NCBI GenBank assembly: GCA_006176705.1
Contig: QRFJ01003337.1
Location: forward strand, 62,001 to 126,000
Direction of reading: 5' to 3'
DNA length: 64,000 bases
Source: Cocos nucifera
Taxonomy: Eukaryota > Streptophyta > Magnoliopsida > Arecales > Arecaceae
Part shown: in pieces, positions 1-10,466 of the stretch
How the letters are laid out: every line of letters begins with the position of its first letter
Numbering within the stretch: the stretch's first letter is position 1
The notes under the pieces: generated by a model
Told to the model about the DNA's origin: nothing
Databases searched by the model: none
The model's input: only the letters and a program-made list of their open reading frames with translations
Translations under genes and position numbers: made by a program

Positions 1-818
1 TATAGATCAAGTTCCCAAAATCCTTTAGAAATTAGGTTTAAGACTCTCCAAAACAACTCAAATTAGGATCTAGATAATTCTGATCCGTTGGATGTTGATC
101 AAACGGTCCAAAAATTATTTAAAAACCTCTTAAAATAATCCAGATCAAGTTAGATTTCATGCCAGCCGTTGGATCAACCGTTGGATTGAATCTAGGGCCA
201 TCCGATCGCGTAGAAAGAAGGCTTCTGATCTTTAGTTTAATGTCGGGATGAATCTCAGCCGTTGGATCTCGATCGGGAGCTGCATGGATGCCATTCCATC
301 AGCGCTTTCTTTTCGACCGTCCGATCAAGTTTCAGTGAAAGGCCGCATCATTGGATCAGACCAAAATTCCTAAATTATCCCTCTGTAGACCATGTGCGAG
401 CTTAGTGTTGCATGGACCGCCGCATTCTTCAGCCAATCGGAGCACGCTTCTTCATGTGAAATTCCCAAAATTACCCTCCAGATGGTCCACCATGCACCGC
501 GAAAAATGCTGACATCATCCTGACATCAGCGTTGCATCGGCAGGTCGGTCTACGGTCGAGTCGGGCGGTCTGCTGATTTGAATTTTCTAAACCAGTTTGA
601 ACTGAATCGATTTTTTTTTTTTTTTTGAAATTCAATTCTGGGCTCGTTTGAAGTCCGTTTTGCCTGAAATTTATTTCATCTGAATTAGAAAAAATAAGAT
701 CTTCATATTGGTGGCCTTCTTTCCTACATAAGATTAATAAAAGTATCAATTTCTAAAGAAATAAATTAATTTATTTTATAATTTAATACTTTTATTAGTA
801 TATTTTTACCACTTATCA
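1..818 (-). repeat. Athila-type LTR, 5'-truncated by window edge (copy A')
   Basis: Left part of a minus-strand LTR. It matches base for base, with scattered small differences, the stretch from about 3130 to 3901 and the outer part of the LTR at 10467-12353. On the minus strand it opens with TGATAAGTGG (plus-strand end ACTTATCA at 811-818) directly after a polypurine tract. The rest of the LTR lies outside the window to the left. It is the 3' LTR of the partial copy called A'. Confidence 0.85.
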
Positions 819-1845
819 CACCCCCCAACTTAGTCATTGCTAGTCCCTTAGCAATGTTTTATTTAATACCATGTTTCAATAAGATTATCCATCACAAAGA
901 TAAAATCTAGGATTAAAGGTCAAAAAGTTTAGAAAATACTGCTAACTAAGCATTGAGCTTCAGAAGCAAATTTTTCAGTCAATATAATTAAAAACTTTCT
1001 TAGAGTACATCAAAGATCTATAGCACTTGTGTTCGTGATGACTAACTTTAGCATTTCAGTATTAAATTAAAAGAATAAAAGTATCCTCTCTTATCACCTA
1101 TTTTGGTCAATTTTCTATACATTCTCAATTTTATACTCATGAATTAAGGTAGCTTTCACACTGCCTTCCCTCTTTTTTCTTTTTTTTTTTTTTTGTGCTG
1201 AGCATCCTAGGCCTTCCCTTCACCATTTTACATAAATTTTCATACTTGACCTAGGTGCAGAGACCCAATTACTAGGCTTTGGGCAATCCATATATACTCT
1301 ATCTTTTGTACTTTATTTTTAGGCTTCAAGTTTCTTTGATTAGAATGTATATTAATTACCAATTTTTAGTGATAATTGAATCATCGGTTGGTTTTATAAT
1401 CAATACCTACTTTGCCTTATTAGTGTGCATGTGCAATCAGAAGTGCTAATAGTCTTTTAATGACCTAAGTAGGCTGCTAAAAGTTGACCAAATAATCTAC
1501 TTCTTTAACTCGTTACATTCATTAGCAAATAATTCTATCTTTTATCACTTATCCAGTCTATCTTGCTCAAGATTTTCTTCTTGACACATGATTTTTTTTT
1601 TTTAAAACTTATTCTACATTGTCTTAAAGGAGAAAGAAAAATAAAGGATGCAATAAAGGATAGAAAGGAATACACCTGATTTGGTTCAGTCTGATTTTTT
1701 GGAGCTTTAAAATTTTTCTTGAGCTCTCATTGATTTTTCTGCAAAATTGAAGATACACATCAAAGCAGTAAAAGAGTAACAATAAATCATTAAAAAATAA
1801 AAGAAAAAAAATGATCAAAACTAAAAAAAAAAAGAAACAACCTAT
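819..1845 (-). other. Polypurine tract and 3' non-coding region of copy A'
   Basis: The plus-strand bases CACCCCCCAACTT at 819-831 read AAGTTGGGGGGTG on the minus strand, the polypurine tract that primes plus-strand DNA synthesis next to the 3' LTR. The remaining ~1 kb has no convincing coding frame. It is nearly identical to 3902-4983 and recognisably the same as 40400-41500 (reverse orientation). It carries the same micro-exon-like block (CAG before AAAAATCAATG, then ATCAG/GTGTA on the minus strand) described for elements A and D. Confidence 0.7.
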
Positions 1846-2198
1846 CTAGTAGTTCTGATTTATAGTCTTCAGCTTGACTTTCTTTGAATTGTAAAGTGGA
1901 TCTTGTAATTGAAATGCTTCATTCTCCTTTTCAAAACTTTCATTAATGTAATTTTTCAGCCTGTGATCGTTTACCTTGAAGGTATCTTTTGATTCATCAA
2001 AGATCTCTACTGCTCCATATGGAAATACCTTAGTAATTGTATAGGGACCTGTCCATCTTGATTTTAGCTTTCCTGGAAATAAATGTAGCCATGAACTATA
2101 CAAAAGAACTAGTTGTCCCTCATGGAATTCTCTTTTTACAATATGGTTATCATATCATTTCTTAGTATGTTCTTTGTAAATCCTGGCATTCTCATAAG
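1846..2198 (-). pseudogene. Integrase C-terminus fragment (copy A')
   Basis: The minus-strand frame encodes the end of an Athila integrase, with the motif GKLKSRWTGPY followed by TKVFPYGAVEI, the C-terminal part that follows the catalytic core in Ty3/gypsy integrases. It is nearly identical to the integrase tail of element A at 4991-5280. The catalytic DDE core is absent because the match stops at about 2198, where the sequence turns into an inverted piece. It continues past the usual stop region to end in KTINQNY at 1846. It is a fragment without function, and its upstream half is lost in the junction or gap. Confidence 0.8.
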
Positions 2199-2315
2199 CT
2201 CTTTGGAAAAGCATCCACTCTTTTGAGCTAGAACAAAGCATATTGGGCTATGAATTCTTTAACTTGAATATACAGATGCAAGAAGAATAGTGTTAATGCA
2301 AATAAATGAGATGGA
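2199..2315 (+). other. Inverted integrase fragment bordering the assembly gap
   Basis: Reading on the plus strand, these bases match the reverse complement of about 5320-5437 in element A (integrase, around the GKACHLPVELEHKAYW stretch). The match is poor by local standards, with many single-base losses and gains. The orientation is opposite to the flanking A' sequence, and the piece runs straight into the N gap. An error-rich read end or a misjoin is the likeliest cause; a real inversion is possible. Confidence 0.65.
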
Positions 2316-3180
2316 NNNNNNNNNNNNNNNNNNNNNNNNNNNNNNNNNNNNNNNNNNNNNNNNNNNNNNNNNNNNNNNNNNNNNNNNNNNNNNNNNNNNN
2401 NNNNNNNNNNNNNNNNNNNNNNNNNNNNNNNNNNNNNNNNNNNNNNNNNNNNNNNNNNNNNNNNNNNNNNNNNNNNNNNNNNNNNNNNNNNNNNNNNNNN
2501 NNNNNNNNNNNNNNNNNNNNNNNNNNNNNNNNNNNNNNNNNNNNNNNNNNNNNNNNNNNNNNNNNNNNNNNNNNNNNNNNNNNNNNNNNNNNNNNNNNNN
2601 NNNNNNNNNNNNNNNNNNNNNNNNNNNNNNNNNNNNNNNNNNNNNNNNNNNNNNNNNNNNNNNNNNNNNNNNNNNNNNNNNNNNNNNNNNNNNNNNNNNN
2701 NNNNNNNNNNNNNNNNNNNNNNNNNNNNNNNNNNNNNNNNNNNNNNNNNNNNNNNNNNNNNNNNNNNNNNNNNNNNNNNNNNNNNNNNNNNNNNNNNNNN
2801 NNNNNNNNNNNNNNNNNNNNNNNNNNNNNNNNNNNNNNNNNNNNNNNNNNNNNNNNNNNNNNNNNNNNNNNNNNNNNNNNNNNNNNNNNNNNNNNNNNNN
2901 NNNNNNNNNNNNNNNNNNNNNNNNNNNNNNNNNNNNNNNNNNNNNNNNNNNNNNNNNNNNNNNNNNNNNNNNNNNNNNNNNNNNNNNNNNNNNNNNNNNN
3001 NNNNNNNNNNNNNNNNNNNNNNNNNNNNNNNNNNNNNNNNNNNNNNNNNNNNNNNNNNNNNNNNNNNNNNNNNNNNNNNNNNNNNNNNNNNNNNNNNNNN
3101 NNNNNNNNNNNNNNNNNNNNNNNNNNNNNNNNNNNNNNNNNNNNNNNNNNNNNNNNNNNNNNNNNNNNNNNNNNNNNNNN
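2316..3180. other. Assembly gap (865 N)
   Basis: This is a run of 865 N. The LTR resuming at 3181 corresponds to position ~11647 of the complete LTR at 10467-12353, so about 1,180 bp of LTR should precede 3181. That is more than the gap holds, so the gap size is nominal or the junction is wrong. Any frame drawn through it is meaningless. Confidence 0.99.
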
Positions 3181-3901
3181 TCAAACGGTCCAAAAATCAC
3201 TTAAAAATCTCTTAAAATAACCCAGATCAAGTCGGATTTCATGCCAGCCATTGGATCAACCGTTGGATTGAATCTAGGCCGTTCCGATCGCATAGAAAGA
3301 AGGCCTTCTGATCTTTAGTTTAACTTCGGGATGAATCTCAGCCGTTGGATCTCGATCGGGAGCTGCGGATGCCATTCATCAGCGCTTTCTTTTCGACCGT
3401 TCCGATCAAGTTTCAGTGAAAGGCGCCGTTGGATCAGACAAAATTTCCTAAATTACCCTCTGTAGACCATGTGCGAGCCTTAGTGTTGCATGGACCGCCG
3501 CGTTCTTCAGCCAATCGGAGCACGCTTCTTCATGTGAAATTCCAAAATTACCCTCCAAGATGGTCCACCATGCACCGCGAAAAATGCTGACAGTCATCCT
3601 GACATCAGCGTTGCATCGGCAGGTCGGTCTGCGGTCGAGTCGGGCCGGTAACCTGCTGAAGCCAATTTTCTGAACCGATTTGAACCGAATCGATTTTTTT
3701 TTTTTTTTTGAAATTCAATTCTGGGCTCGTTTGAAGTCCGTTTTGCCTGAAATTTATTTCATCTGAACCAAAAAAATAAGATCTTCACATTGGTGGCCTT
3801 CTTTCCTACATAAGATTAATAAAAGTATCAATTTTCTAAAGAAATAAATTAATTTATTTTATAATTTAATACTTTTATTAGTATATTTTTACCACTTATC
3901 A
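3181..3901 (-). repeat. 3' LTR of element A (partial, rest in gap)
   Basis: It aligns along its length with 11647-12353 of the 5' LTR. Its minus-strand start is TGATAAGTGG (plus end CACTTATCA at 3893-3901), next to the polypurine tract. About two thirds of the LTR is missing into the gap. Confidence 0.85.
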
Positions 3902-3914
3902 CACCCCCCAACTT
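3902..3914 (-). other. Polypurine tract of element A
   Basis: The minus strand reads AAGTTGGGGGGTG immediately before the LTR start TGATAAG. It is the plus-strand primer of reverse transcription and is identical in copies A' and D. Confidence 0.85.
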
Positions 3915-4983
3915 AGTCATTGCTAGTCCCTTAGCAATGTTTTATTTAATACCATGTTTCAATAAGATTATCCATCACAAAGATAAAATCTAGGACTAAA
4001 GGTCAAAAAGTTTAGAAAATACTGCTAACTAAGCATTGAGCTTCAGAAGCAAATTTTTCAGTCAATACAATTAAAAACTTTCTTAGAGTACATCAAAGAT
4101 CTATAGCACTTGTGTTCGTGATGACTAACTTTAGCATTTCAGTATTAAATTAAAAGAACAAAAGTATCTTCTCTTATCACCTATTTTGGTCAATTTTCTA
4201 TACATTCTCAATTTTATACTCATGAATTAAGGTAGCTTTCACACTGCCTTTCCCTTTTTTTTTTTTTTTTTTTTACTGTGCTGAGCATCCTGGCCTTTCC
4301 TTCACCATTTTACGTGAATTTTCATACTTGACCTAGGTGCAGAGACCCAGTTACTAGGCTTTGGGCAATCCACATATACTCTATCTTTTGCACTTTATTT
4401 TTAGGCAGGTAGCTCTTTCCTTAAATTCAAGTTTCTTTGATTAGAATGTATATTAATTACCAATTTTTAGTGATAATTGAATCCTCAGTTGGTCTTATAA
4501 TCAATACCTACTTTGCCTTGTTAGTGTGCATGTGCAATAAAAAGTGCTAATAGTCTTTTAATGACCTAAGTAGGCTGCTAAAAGTTGACCAAATAATCTA
4601 CTTCTTTAACTCGTTACATTCATTAGCAAATAATTCTATCTTTTATCACTTATCCAGTCTATCTTGCTCAAGATTTTCTTCTTGACACATGATTTTTTTT
4701 TTTTTAACTTATTCTACATTGTCTTAAAGGAGAAAGAAAAATAAAGGGTGCAATAAAGGATAGGAAGGAATACACCTGATTTGGTTCAGTCTGGTTCTTT
4801 GGAGCTTTGAAATTTTGCTTGAGCTCTCATTGATTTTTCTGCAAAATTGAAAATACACACCAAAGCAGTAAAAGAGCAACAATAAATTACTAAAAAATAA
4901 AAGAAAAAAAAATGATCAAAACTAAAAAGAAAAGAAACAACCTATCTAGTAGTTCTGATTTATAGTCTTCAGCTTGACTTTCT
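3915..4983 (-). other. 3' non-coding region of element A
   Basis: About 1 kb lies between the integrase and the polypurine tract, where Athila elements may carry an env-like gene. I see no such ORF. The stretch has long T/A runs (4255-4274, 4692-4705) but is conserved in A' and D, including a candidate spliced micro-exon at 4776-4838. Confidence 0.6.
4776..4838 (-). other. Candidate micro-exon downstream of pol (element A)
   Basis: On the minus strand a pyrimidine-rich run ends in TTTTGCAG, followed by 63 open bases that end in ATCAG before GTGTATTCC, a good 5' splice site. The matching block in D is 66 bases and in A' 63, so the length changes by a codon and stays divisible by three. Splicing is inferred, not shown. 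Confidence 0.35.
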
Positions 4984-4990
4984 TTGAATT

Positions 4991-6390
4991 CTAAAGTGGA
5001 TCTTGTAATTGAAATGCTTCCTTCTCCTTTTCAAAACTTTCATTAATGTAATTTTTCAGCCTGTGACCGTTTACCTTGAAGGTACCTTTTGATTCATCAA
5101 AGATCTCTACTGCTCCATATGGAAATACCTTAGTAATTGTATAGGGACCTGTCCATCTTGATTTTAGCTTTCCTGGAAACAAATGTAGCCGTGAACTATA
5201 CAAAAGAACTTGCTGTCCCTCATGGAATTCTCTTTTTACAATATGGTTATCATGCCATTTCTTAGTACGTTCTTTGTAAATCCTGGCATTCTCATAAGCA
5301 TGGTGGCGAAATTCGTCCATCTCATTTATTTGCATTAACCTGTTCTTCTCTGCATCTTGTATATCAAAGTTAAGAATTTTCATGGCCCAATATGCTTTAT
5401 GTTCTAGCTCAACAGGGAGGTGGCATGCTTTTCCAAAGAGTAGCCTATATGGGGACATACCAATAGGTGTTTTATATGCAGTTCTATATGCCCATAATGC
5501 ATCATCTAATTTCAATGACCAGTCTTTTCTAGATGCAATTATAGTTTTTTCTAAAATTCTTTTTAATTCCCTATTAGACACCTCTACTTGACCACTAGTT
5601 TGTGGATGATATGGGGTAGCTATTTTATGAGTGACACCATATTTGTTTAATAGATTTTCAAATTGTTTATTACAAAAGTGTTTACCTCCATCACTAATGA
5701 TTGCTCTAGGAAGTGCCAAAATGAGTAAAAATATGCTTTTTCAAAAATTTGACAACTACCTTTGCATCATTAGTTGGAAAGGGTGCTGCTTCTACCCATT
5801 TTGAAACATAATCTATAGCCACAAGTATATATTGATTTGAAAAAGAACTAGGAAAAGGTCCCATAAAATCAATACCCCAAACATCAAAAATTTCACACAC
5901 AAGAATATTGTTTAAAGGCATTTCATGTCTTCTAGAGAGATTTCCAGTTCTTTGACAGCGGTCACATGAAGAGACATAAGTATGAGCATCTTTAAATAGA
6001 GAGGGCCAATAAAAACCTGATTGAAGAACCTTATATGCTGTTCTAGTTGGGCCGAAATGTCCTCCTGCCTCTCGATCATGACAATGATGCAGAATTTTCT
6101 CCATTTCTTCCTCTGGAATGCATCTTCTAATGACCTGATCTGAACAATACTTATACAAAAAGGGTTCATCCCAGAAATAATGTTTAACAATAGATAAGAA
6201 CCTCTTCTTTTGTTGAAAAGAAAGACCAAGTGGAAAAACCTTACCAACCAAGTAGTTAATAATATCAGCATACCATGGAAACGTTCTACCTGATATAGCA
6301 TAGAGGCGTTCATCTGAAAATTCCTCCTTGATAGGGCAAATATCTAATTCCTTCTCTGTGATGTTTTTCCAGTCTGGAAAGGTGGTCAGC
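4991..6390 (-). pseudogene. Integrase of element A (frameshifted)
   Basis: This is the retroviral-type integrase that would insert the cDNA into the chromosome. The N-terminal HHCC zinc finger is visible (HHCHDREAGGH, then SSCDRCQRTG), followed by the DDE core: D in WGIDFMGPF, D in IISDGGKHF, E in SNRELKRILEK. The C-terminal part contains GKLKSRWTGPY. A frameshift near 5710-5720 separates the first catalytic Asp from the rest, and another near 6385 separates the enzyme from the upstream RNase H. The three acidic residues themselves are intact. It lies directly downstream of RNase H, as expected in Ty3/gypsy, and ends about 1 kb before the polypurine tract. Confidence 0.88.
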
Positions 6391-7059
6391 AACTGAATTC
6401 TCTGTGCCCTTCTTATCCTTGATCTCCAAATCATACTCTTGTAGCAAAAGAATCCATCTGATCAATCTGGGTTTTGCATCTTTCTTGGTAAGGAGATACT
6501 TTAGAGCTGCATGGTCGGTGTATATAATAACTTTAGATAAAATAAGATAAGAATGAAATTTGTCTAATGCAAATACTACTGCCAGAAGCTCCTTTTCAGT
6601 GGTTGCATATTTTTGTTGAGCTTCAGTCAAAGTGCGGCTAGCATAGTATATTGTTTGAAAAATCTTATCCTTTCTTTGACCAAGTACTGCTCCTATGGCT
6701 GTGTCACTAGCATCACACATCAACTCAAAAGGTAGGGACCAATCTGGTGCTACCATAATAGGTGCCGTGACCAGCTTCTCCTTGAGGGTGTTAAATGCCT
6801 GCAAACACTCATCAGAAAAATGAAAAGAGACATCCTTGCATAATAATTTAGATAAAGGTTTAGAAATTAGAGAGAAGTCCTTTATAAATCGACGGTAAAA
6901 TCCAGCATGCCCCAAAAAGCTCCTAATGGCCTTAACTGAGGTCGGTATGGGTAATTTTTCGATCACCTCAAGCTTAGCTCTATCAACCTCAATACCTTTA
7001 TATGAAATCTTGTGGCCTAACACTATGCCTTCTTGTACCATCAGATGACACTTTTCCAA
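6390..7059 (-). pseudogene. RNase H with C-terminal RT of element A
   Basis: This is the pol segment between RT and integrase. It starts with the end of the RT connection (SFLGHAGFYRRFIKDFS), then shows the RNase H fold: FELMCDASDTAIGAVL with the first catalytic Asp, ATTEKELLAVVFAL with the catalytic Glu, IYTDHAALKYL with the next Asp, and VADHLSRL at the end. Its role is to degrade the RNA of RNA/DNA hybrids during reverse transcription. Frameshifts sit at both ends, near 7050 and 6385. All the acidic residues I can identify are present, so the damage looks recent relative to other copies in the window. Confidence 0.88.
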
Positions 7060-8702
7060 TTTAAGACAAGATTAGTATCCTCACATCTTTGTAAAACAAG
7101 AGATAAGTTATGCAAGCATTTATCAAATGTGGATCCAAAGATAGAAAAATCATCCATAAATATTTCAAGATAATTTTCAATCATATCATAAAAAATAGCC
7201 ATCATGCATCGTTGAAAAGTAGCTGGTGCATTACATAAACCAAACGGCATTCTTCTAAAAGCAAATGTACCATAAGGACATGTAAAAGTAGTTTTCTCTT
7301 GATCCTCAGGTGCTATGGCAATTTGATTATAACCAGAATATCCATCTAGAAAGCAGTAAAAATCATATCCAGCTAATCTTTCTAACATCTGATCAATGAA
7401 TGGAAGAGGATAATGATCTTTTCTAGTTGCATCATTTAATTTTCTATAATCCATGCACACTCTCCATCCAGTAACAGTTCTAGTGGGGATTAATTCATTA
7501 TTATCATTTTGAACTACAGTAATCCCACCTTTCTTAGGAACTACTTGAACAGGGCTCACCCATGAACTATCAGAGATAGGATAAATAATACCTGCATCCA
7601 GTAGCTTGATTACCTCCTTTTTGACCACTTCTTGCATCTTGGGGTTGAGTCTTCTTTGGGGTTGGACCGTAGGCTCATAGTTGTCCTCCATGAGAATTTT
7701 GTGCATACAAATTGAGGGACTAATTCCTTTGATGTCTGCTATTGTCCATCCAAATGCCTTTTTGTGTTTCTTTAGTACTCTTAATAATTTTTCTTCCATT
7801 AAATCTATCAAGGAAGAAGAAATAATAATAGGTAAGTGTGATGAACCTTCCAAGAAAACATATTTTAAATGAGAAGGGAGAGGTTTAAGTTCAAGAGTAG
7901 GTGGCTCTTCAATTGATGTCTTTGGAAAAGGAGTGGATGATCTTTCTAATTCTTCAAATCGTGGTCTGTATGTGCGTGGAATATATGGTCTGGCCCTTAG
8001 CAATTTTATGCATTCTGTTTGCCTTTCATCTTCAGCTGAACCCTCTTGTGATTGGACAATGCAAGCTTCAATAGGGTCCTCAAACCTATTTTCTAAAAAA
8101 TACTCATGCACTAAATTGTCAATATCATCTATACGAAAACAAGTTTGATTATCATTGGAATGTTTAATAGCTTTAAAAATATTAAAAGTAACTTGTTCAT
8201 CTTGGACTCTAAGAATTAATTTTTCTTGTTGAACATCTATTAAAGCTCCTCCAGTAGCTAAAAAGGGTCTCCCTAAAATAAGGGGTACATCATAATCTTC
8301 TTTCATATCAAGAATAATAAAATCAACAGAAAAAATAAACTTGTTTACCTTTACCAAGACATCCTCCACTATACCTCTTGGATATTTAATGGATCTGTCG
8401 GCTAATTGAAGAGTAATAGTGGTAGGCTTTGGTTCTCCTAGACCCAGCTTCCTGAAAATAGAAAAAGGCATGAGATTAATGCTTGCTCCTAAATCACATA
8501 AAACTTTATCAAAACTACAATCACCAATAATGCAGGGGATAGTAAAACTCCCTGGATCTTTTAACTTCTGTGGTAATTTATTTTGAAGTATTGCTGAGCA
8601 TTCTTCATTCAAATTTATTCTCTCATGCTCCTTCAGCTTTTTCTTATTTGTTAAGGATTTCTTTGAGAAACTTGGCATACCTGGGCATTTGAGTAATAGC
8701 AT
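7041..8702 (-). pseudogene. Aspartic protease and reverse transcriptase of element A
   Basis: A 553-codon open frame holds two pol domains. The protease has CDLGASINLMP (catalytic Asp; the DLGA form is usual in Athila) and the flap-side motif VPLILGRPFLATGGA. It processes the Gag-Pol polyprotein. After a linker (ELKPLPSHLKY) comes the reverse transcriptase with VVPKKGG, WRVCMDYRKLNDATRKDHYPLP, FLDGYSGYNQI, FRRMPFGLCNAPATFQ and the active-site box FMDDF at 7146-7160. The frame is lost at about 7050, just after LVLNW. Upstream a one-base shift near 8690 disconnects it from gag; the ATG at the start is fortuitous, since the homologous frame in D is open across it. Confidence 0.9.
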
Positions 8703-8762
8703 CTACAAAAGGAAATATTAATATGTAAATTCTTTAAAATTTTGAAAAAGTTAGAAAATTTC

Positions 8763-10355
8763 TTATCTGGATGCTGTATTTGTCTCTTCTGGGAATGGTA
8801 GTGGCGGCACGTAGGGCTTCACATTTGGATCAGCAAATCGTATACCTGGAGACCATCCATCTGCTGGTTGTTTTGGTGACTGACGAATTTTAGTTGATGG
8901 TTCCTTATTTGTAGTTGGCTCTTCAGTCTCTTTCTTCTGATGTGGCTCCTCCAAGCTTTGTACCACTTCTTAGGGTGATAGCATTGACTTGCTCCCTTGG
9001 ATTTGGTCTCCGTGTTGCTGGGCAAGGATCCCTTGAGGTCTCTCGGAGATTATTCTTAGCCATTTGACCTATTTGCATCTCCAAGTTTCGAATTGCTGCT
9101 GTTTGGTCCTGCCTAAGTTTGGCTTCCAAATTTTTTATAGTTGCTTCTTGGTTTTGCATAAATTTGACCATCAGCTCTTCCATGTTGGACTTCTTTTCAG
9201 GTACTTGGAATCCCTGGGGGTGGCTGTTGTGCTGCATTTTGATTGCTCCATGAGAAATTTGGGTGCTGCCTCCACCCTTGATTGTATGTGTTGGAGTAGG
9301 GATTGTTTTGTTGCGGCCTGAAAAAATTACCAATATAATTAGCTGTATCAGTTATTTTAGCAAAAGGATTACCTGTCTGGCAATTGCTCGTATCGTGTCC
9401 TCCTCCACACAGGTCACAAGTAATGCTCTGAACATGCATAGCTGTTCCCTTTAAGTTGTTGACTTTGGCTCTAAGGGCTGCAATTTCAGCTAGTAAGGTT
9501 GGCACGCAATCTACTCCCTGCACAGCTGCTAGTCTTTTTGGCATCATACGTTCTGTCTGCCATTGATAGCTATTTGATGCCATCTCATCGATCAGATCGA
9601 AAGCTTCTTCCTCCATTTTTTGATTAATGGTTCCTCCTGCTGCTGCATCAATCATAGAACGATTAGTAGGAGATAAACCATTATAGAAAGTTTGTACCTG
9701 AAGCCATACGGGTAGTTGATGATGTGGACATCTCCTCAGCAATTCCTTGAAATGCTCCCAAGCCTCATATAGTGTCTCCATGTCCATCTGCATAAAAGAA
9801 GTGATATCGTTGCGCATCTTAGCAGTCTTGGAAGGTGGAAAGTACTTGGCTAAGAATTTTTGGGCTAGGACATCCCAAGTTGTGATAGAACCTGCAGGAA
9901 GAGAATGAAGCCAACTCTTAGCTTTATCCCATAAAGAGAAAGGAAATAACCTTAATCTAATAGCATCATCCGACACCCCATTAATTTTAAAAGTATCACA
10001 AAGTTCAAGAAAATTAGAAATATGGGCATTCGGATCATCATGCACGTGTCCACTGAATTGGACAGTTGATTGAATCATCTGGATCATCGTCGATTTTATT
10101 TCGAAGTTGTTTGCTCGTACAGGCGGTCTCCTGATGCTCGAAGCTGCATCGGCTACAGATGGTGTGATATAATCATTTAATGGATGATGTACTGGTCGAA
10201 TAGCTTCATGCTGTCCTTCGGTCGCCATATCCAATCCTAGATTGATGTCGTTAGGATCTTCAGCTGCCATGTTTCTTTCTTGTTGTAGTCTTCTAATGGT
10301 TCCTTTCAATTTCTGGATCTAAAGGTAGTAAGTTACTATGTCCAGTACGTGTCAT
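8763..10355 (-). pseudogene. gag of element A (frameshifted)
   Basis: This is the structural protein of the virus-like particle. The inferred start is the ATG at 10353-10355 (MTRTGHSNLLPL), which is shared with D. The core domain contains AIRLRLFPFSL, KSWLHSLPAGSITTWD, FLAKYFPPSKTAKMRNDI and LLRRCPHHQLP, typical of plant Athila Gag. A CCHC knuckle follows (CDLCGGGHDTSNC, residues in the C-terminal third), then a Gln-rich tail and a Pro-rich segment (YVPPLPFP). Frameshifts near 10305, 9215 and 8950 split it into pieces. The longest open piece is 370 codons (9197-10309). Confidence 0.85.
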
Positions 10356-10443
10356 GCACTAAATTTTTTTTTTTAAATAATAAAAATTAAAAATAAATTT
10401 CTAAAGTAAAGCTAGGATCAAAATTTTAATATTATTTTAGACA

Positions 10444-10466
10444 CAATCCCGGCAATGCCAAAAACT
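10444..10466 (-). other. Primer binding site of element A (tRNA-Asp type, 3-base deletion)
   Basis: Minus strand, just inside the 5' LTR: TTGGCATTGCCGGGATTG. The 3' end of plant tRNA-Asp would pair with TGGCGCCGTTGCCGGGGA. Element D keeps TTGGCGCCATTGCTGGGATT, so A has lost three bases here, which should weaken priming. Confidence 0.75.

Noticed and set aside
2228..3220. Long frames (304-321 codons) across the N run on both strands
   Set aside because: They consist of unknown bases; only a few residues at each end are real.
3915..4983. Possible env-like gene downstream of pol in element A
   Set aside because: No frame longer than a few dozen codons on the minus strand, no signal peptide or membrane segment; only non-coding conservation.
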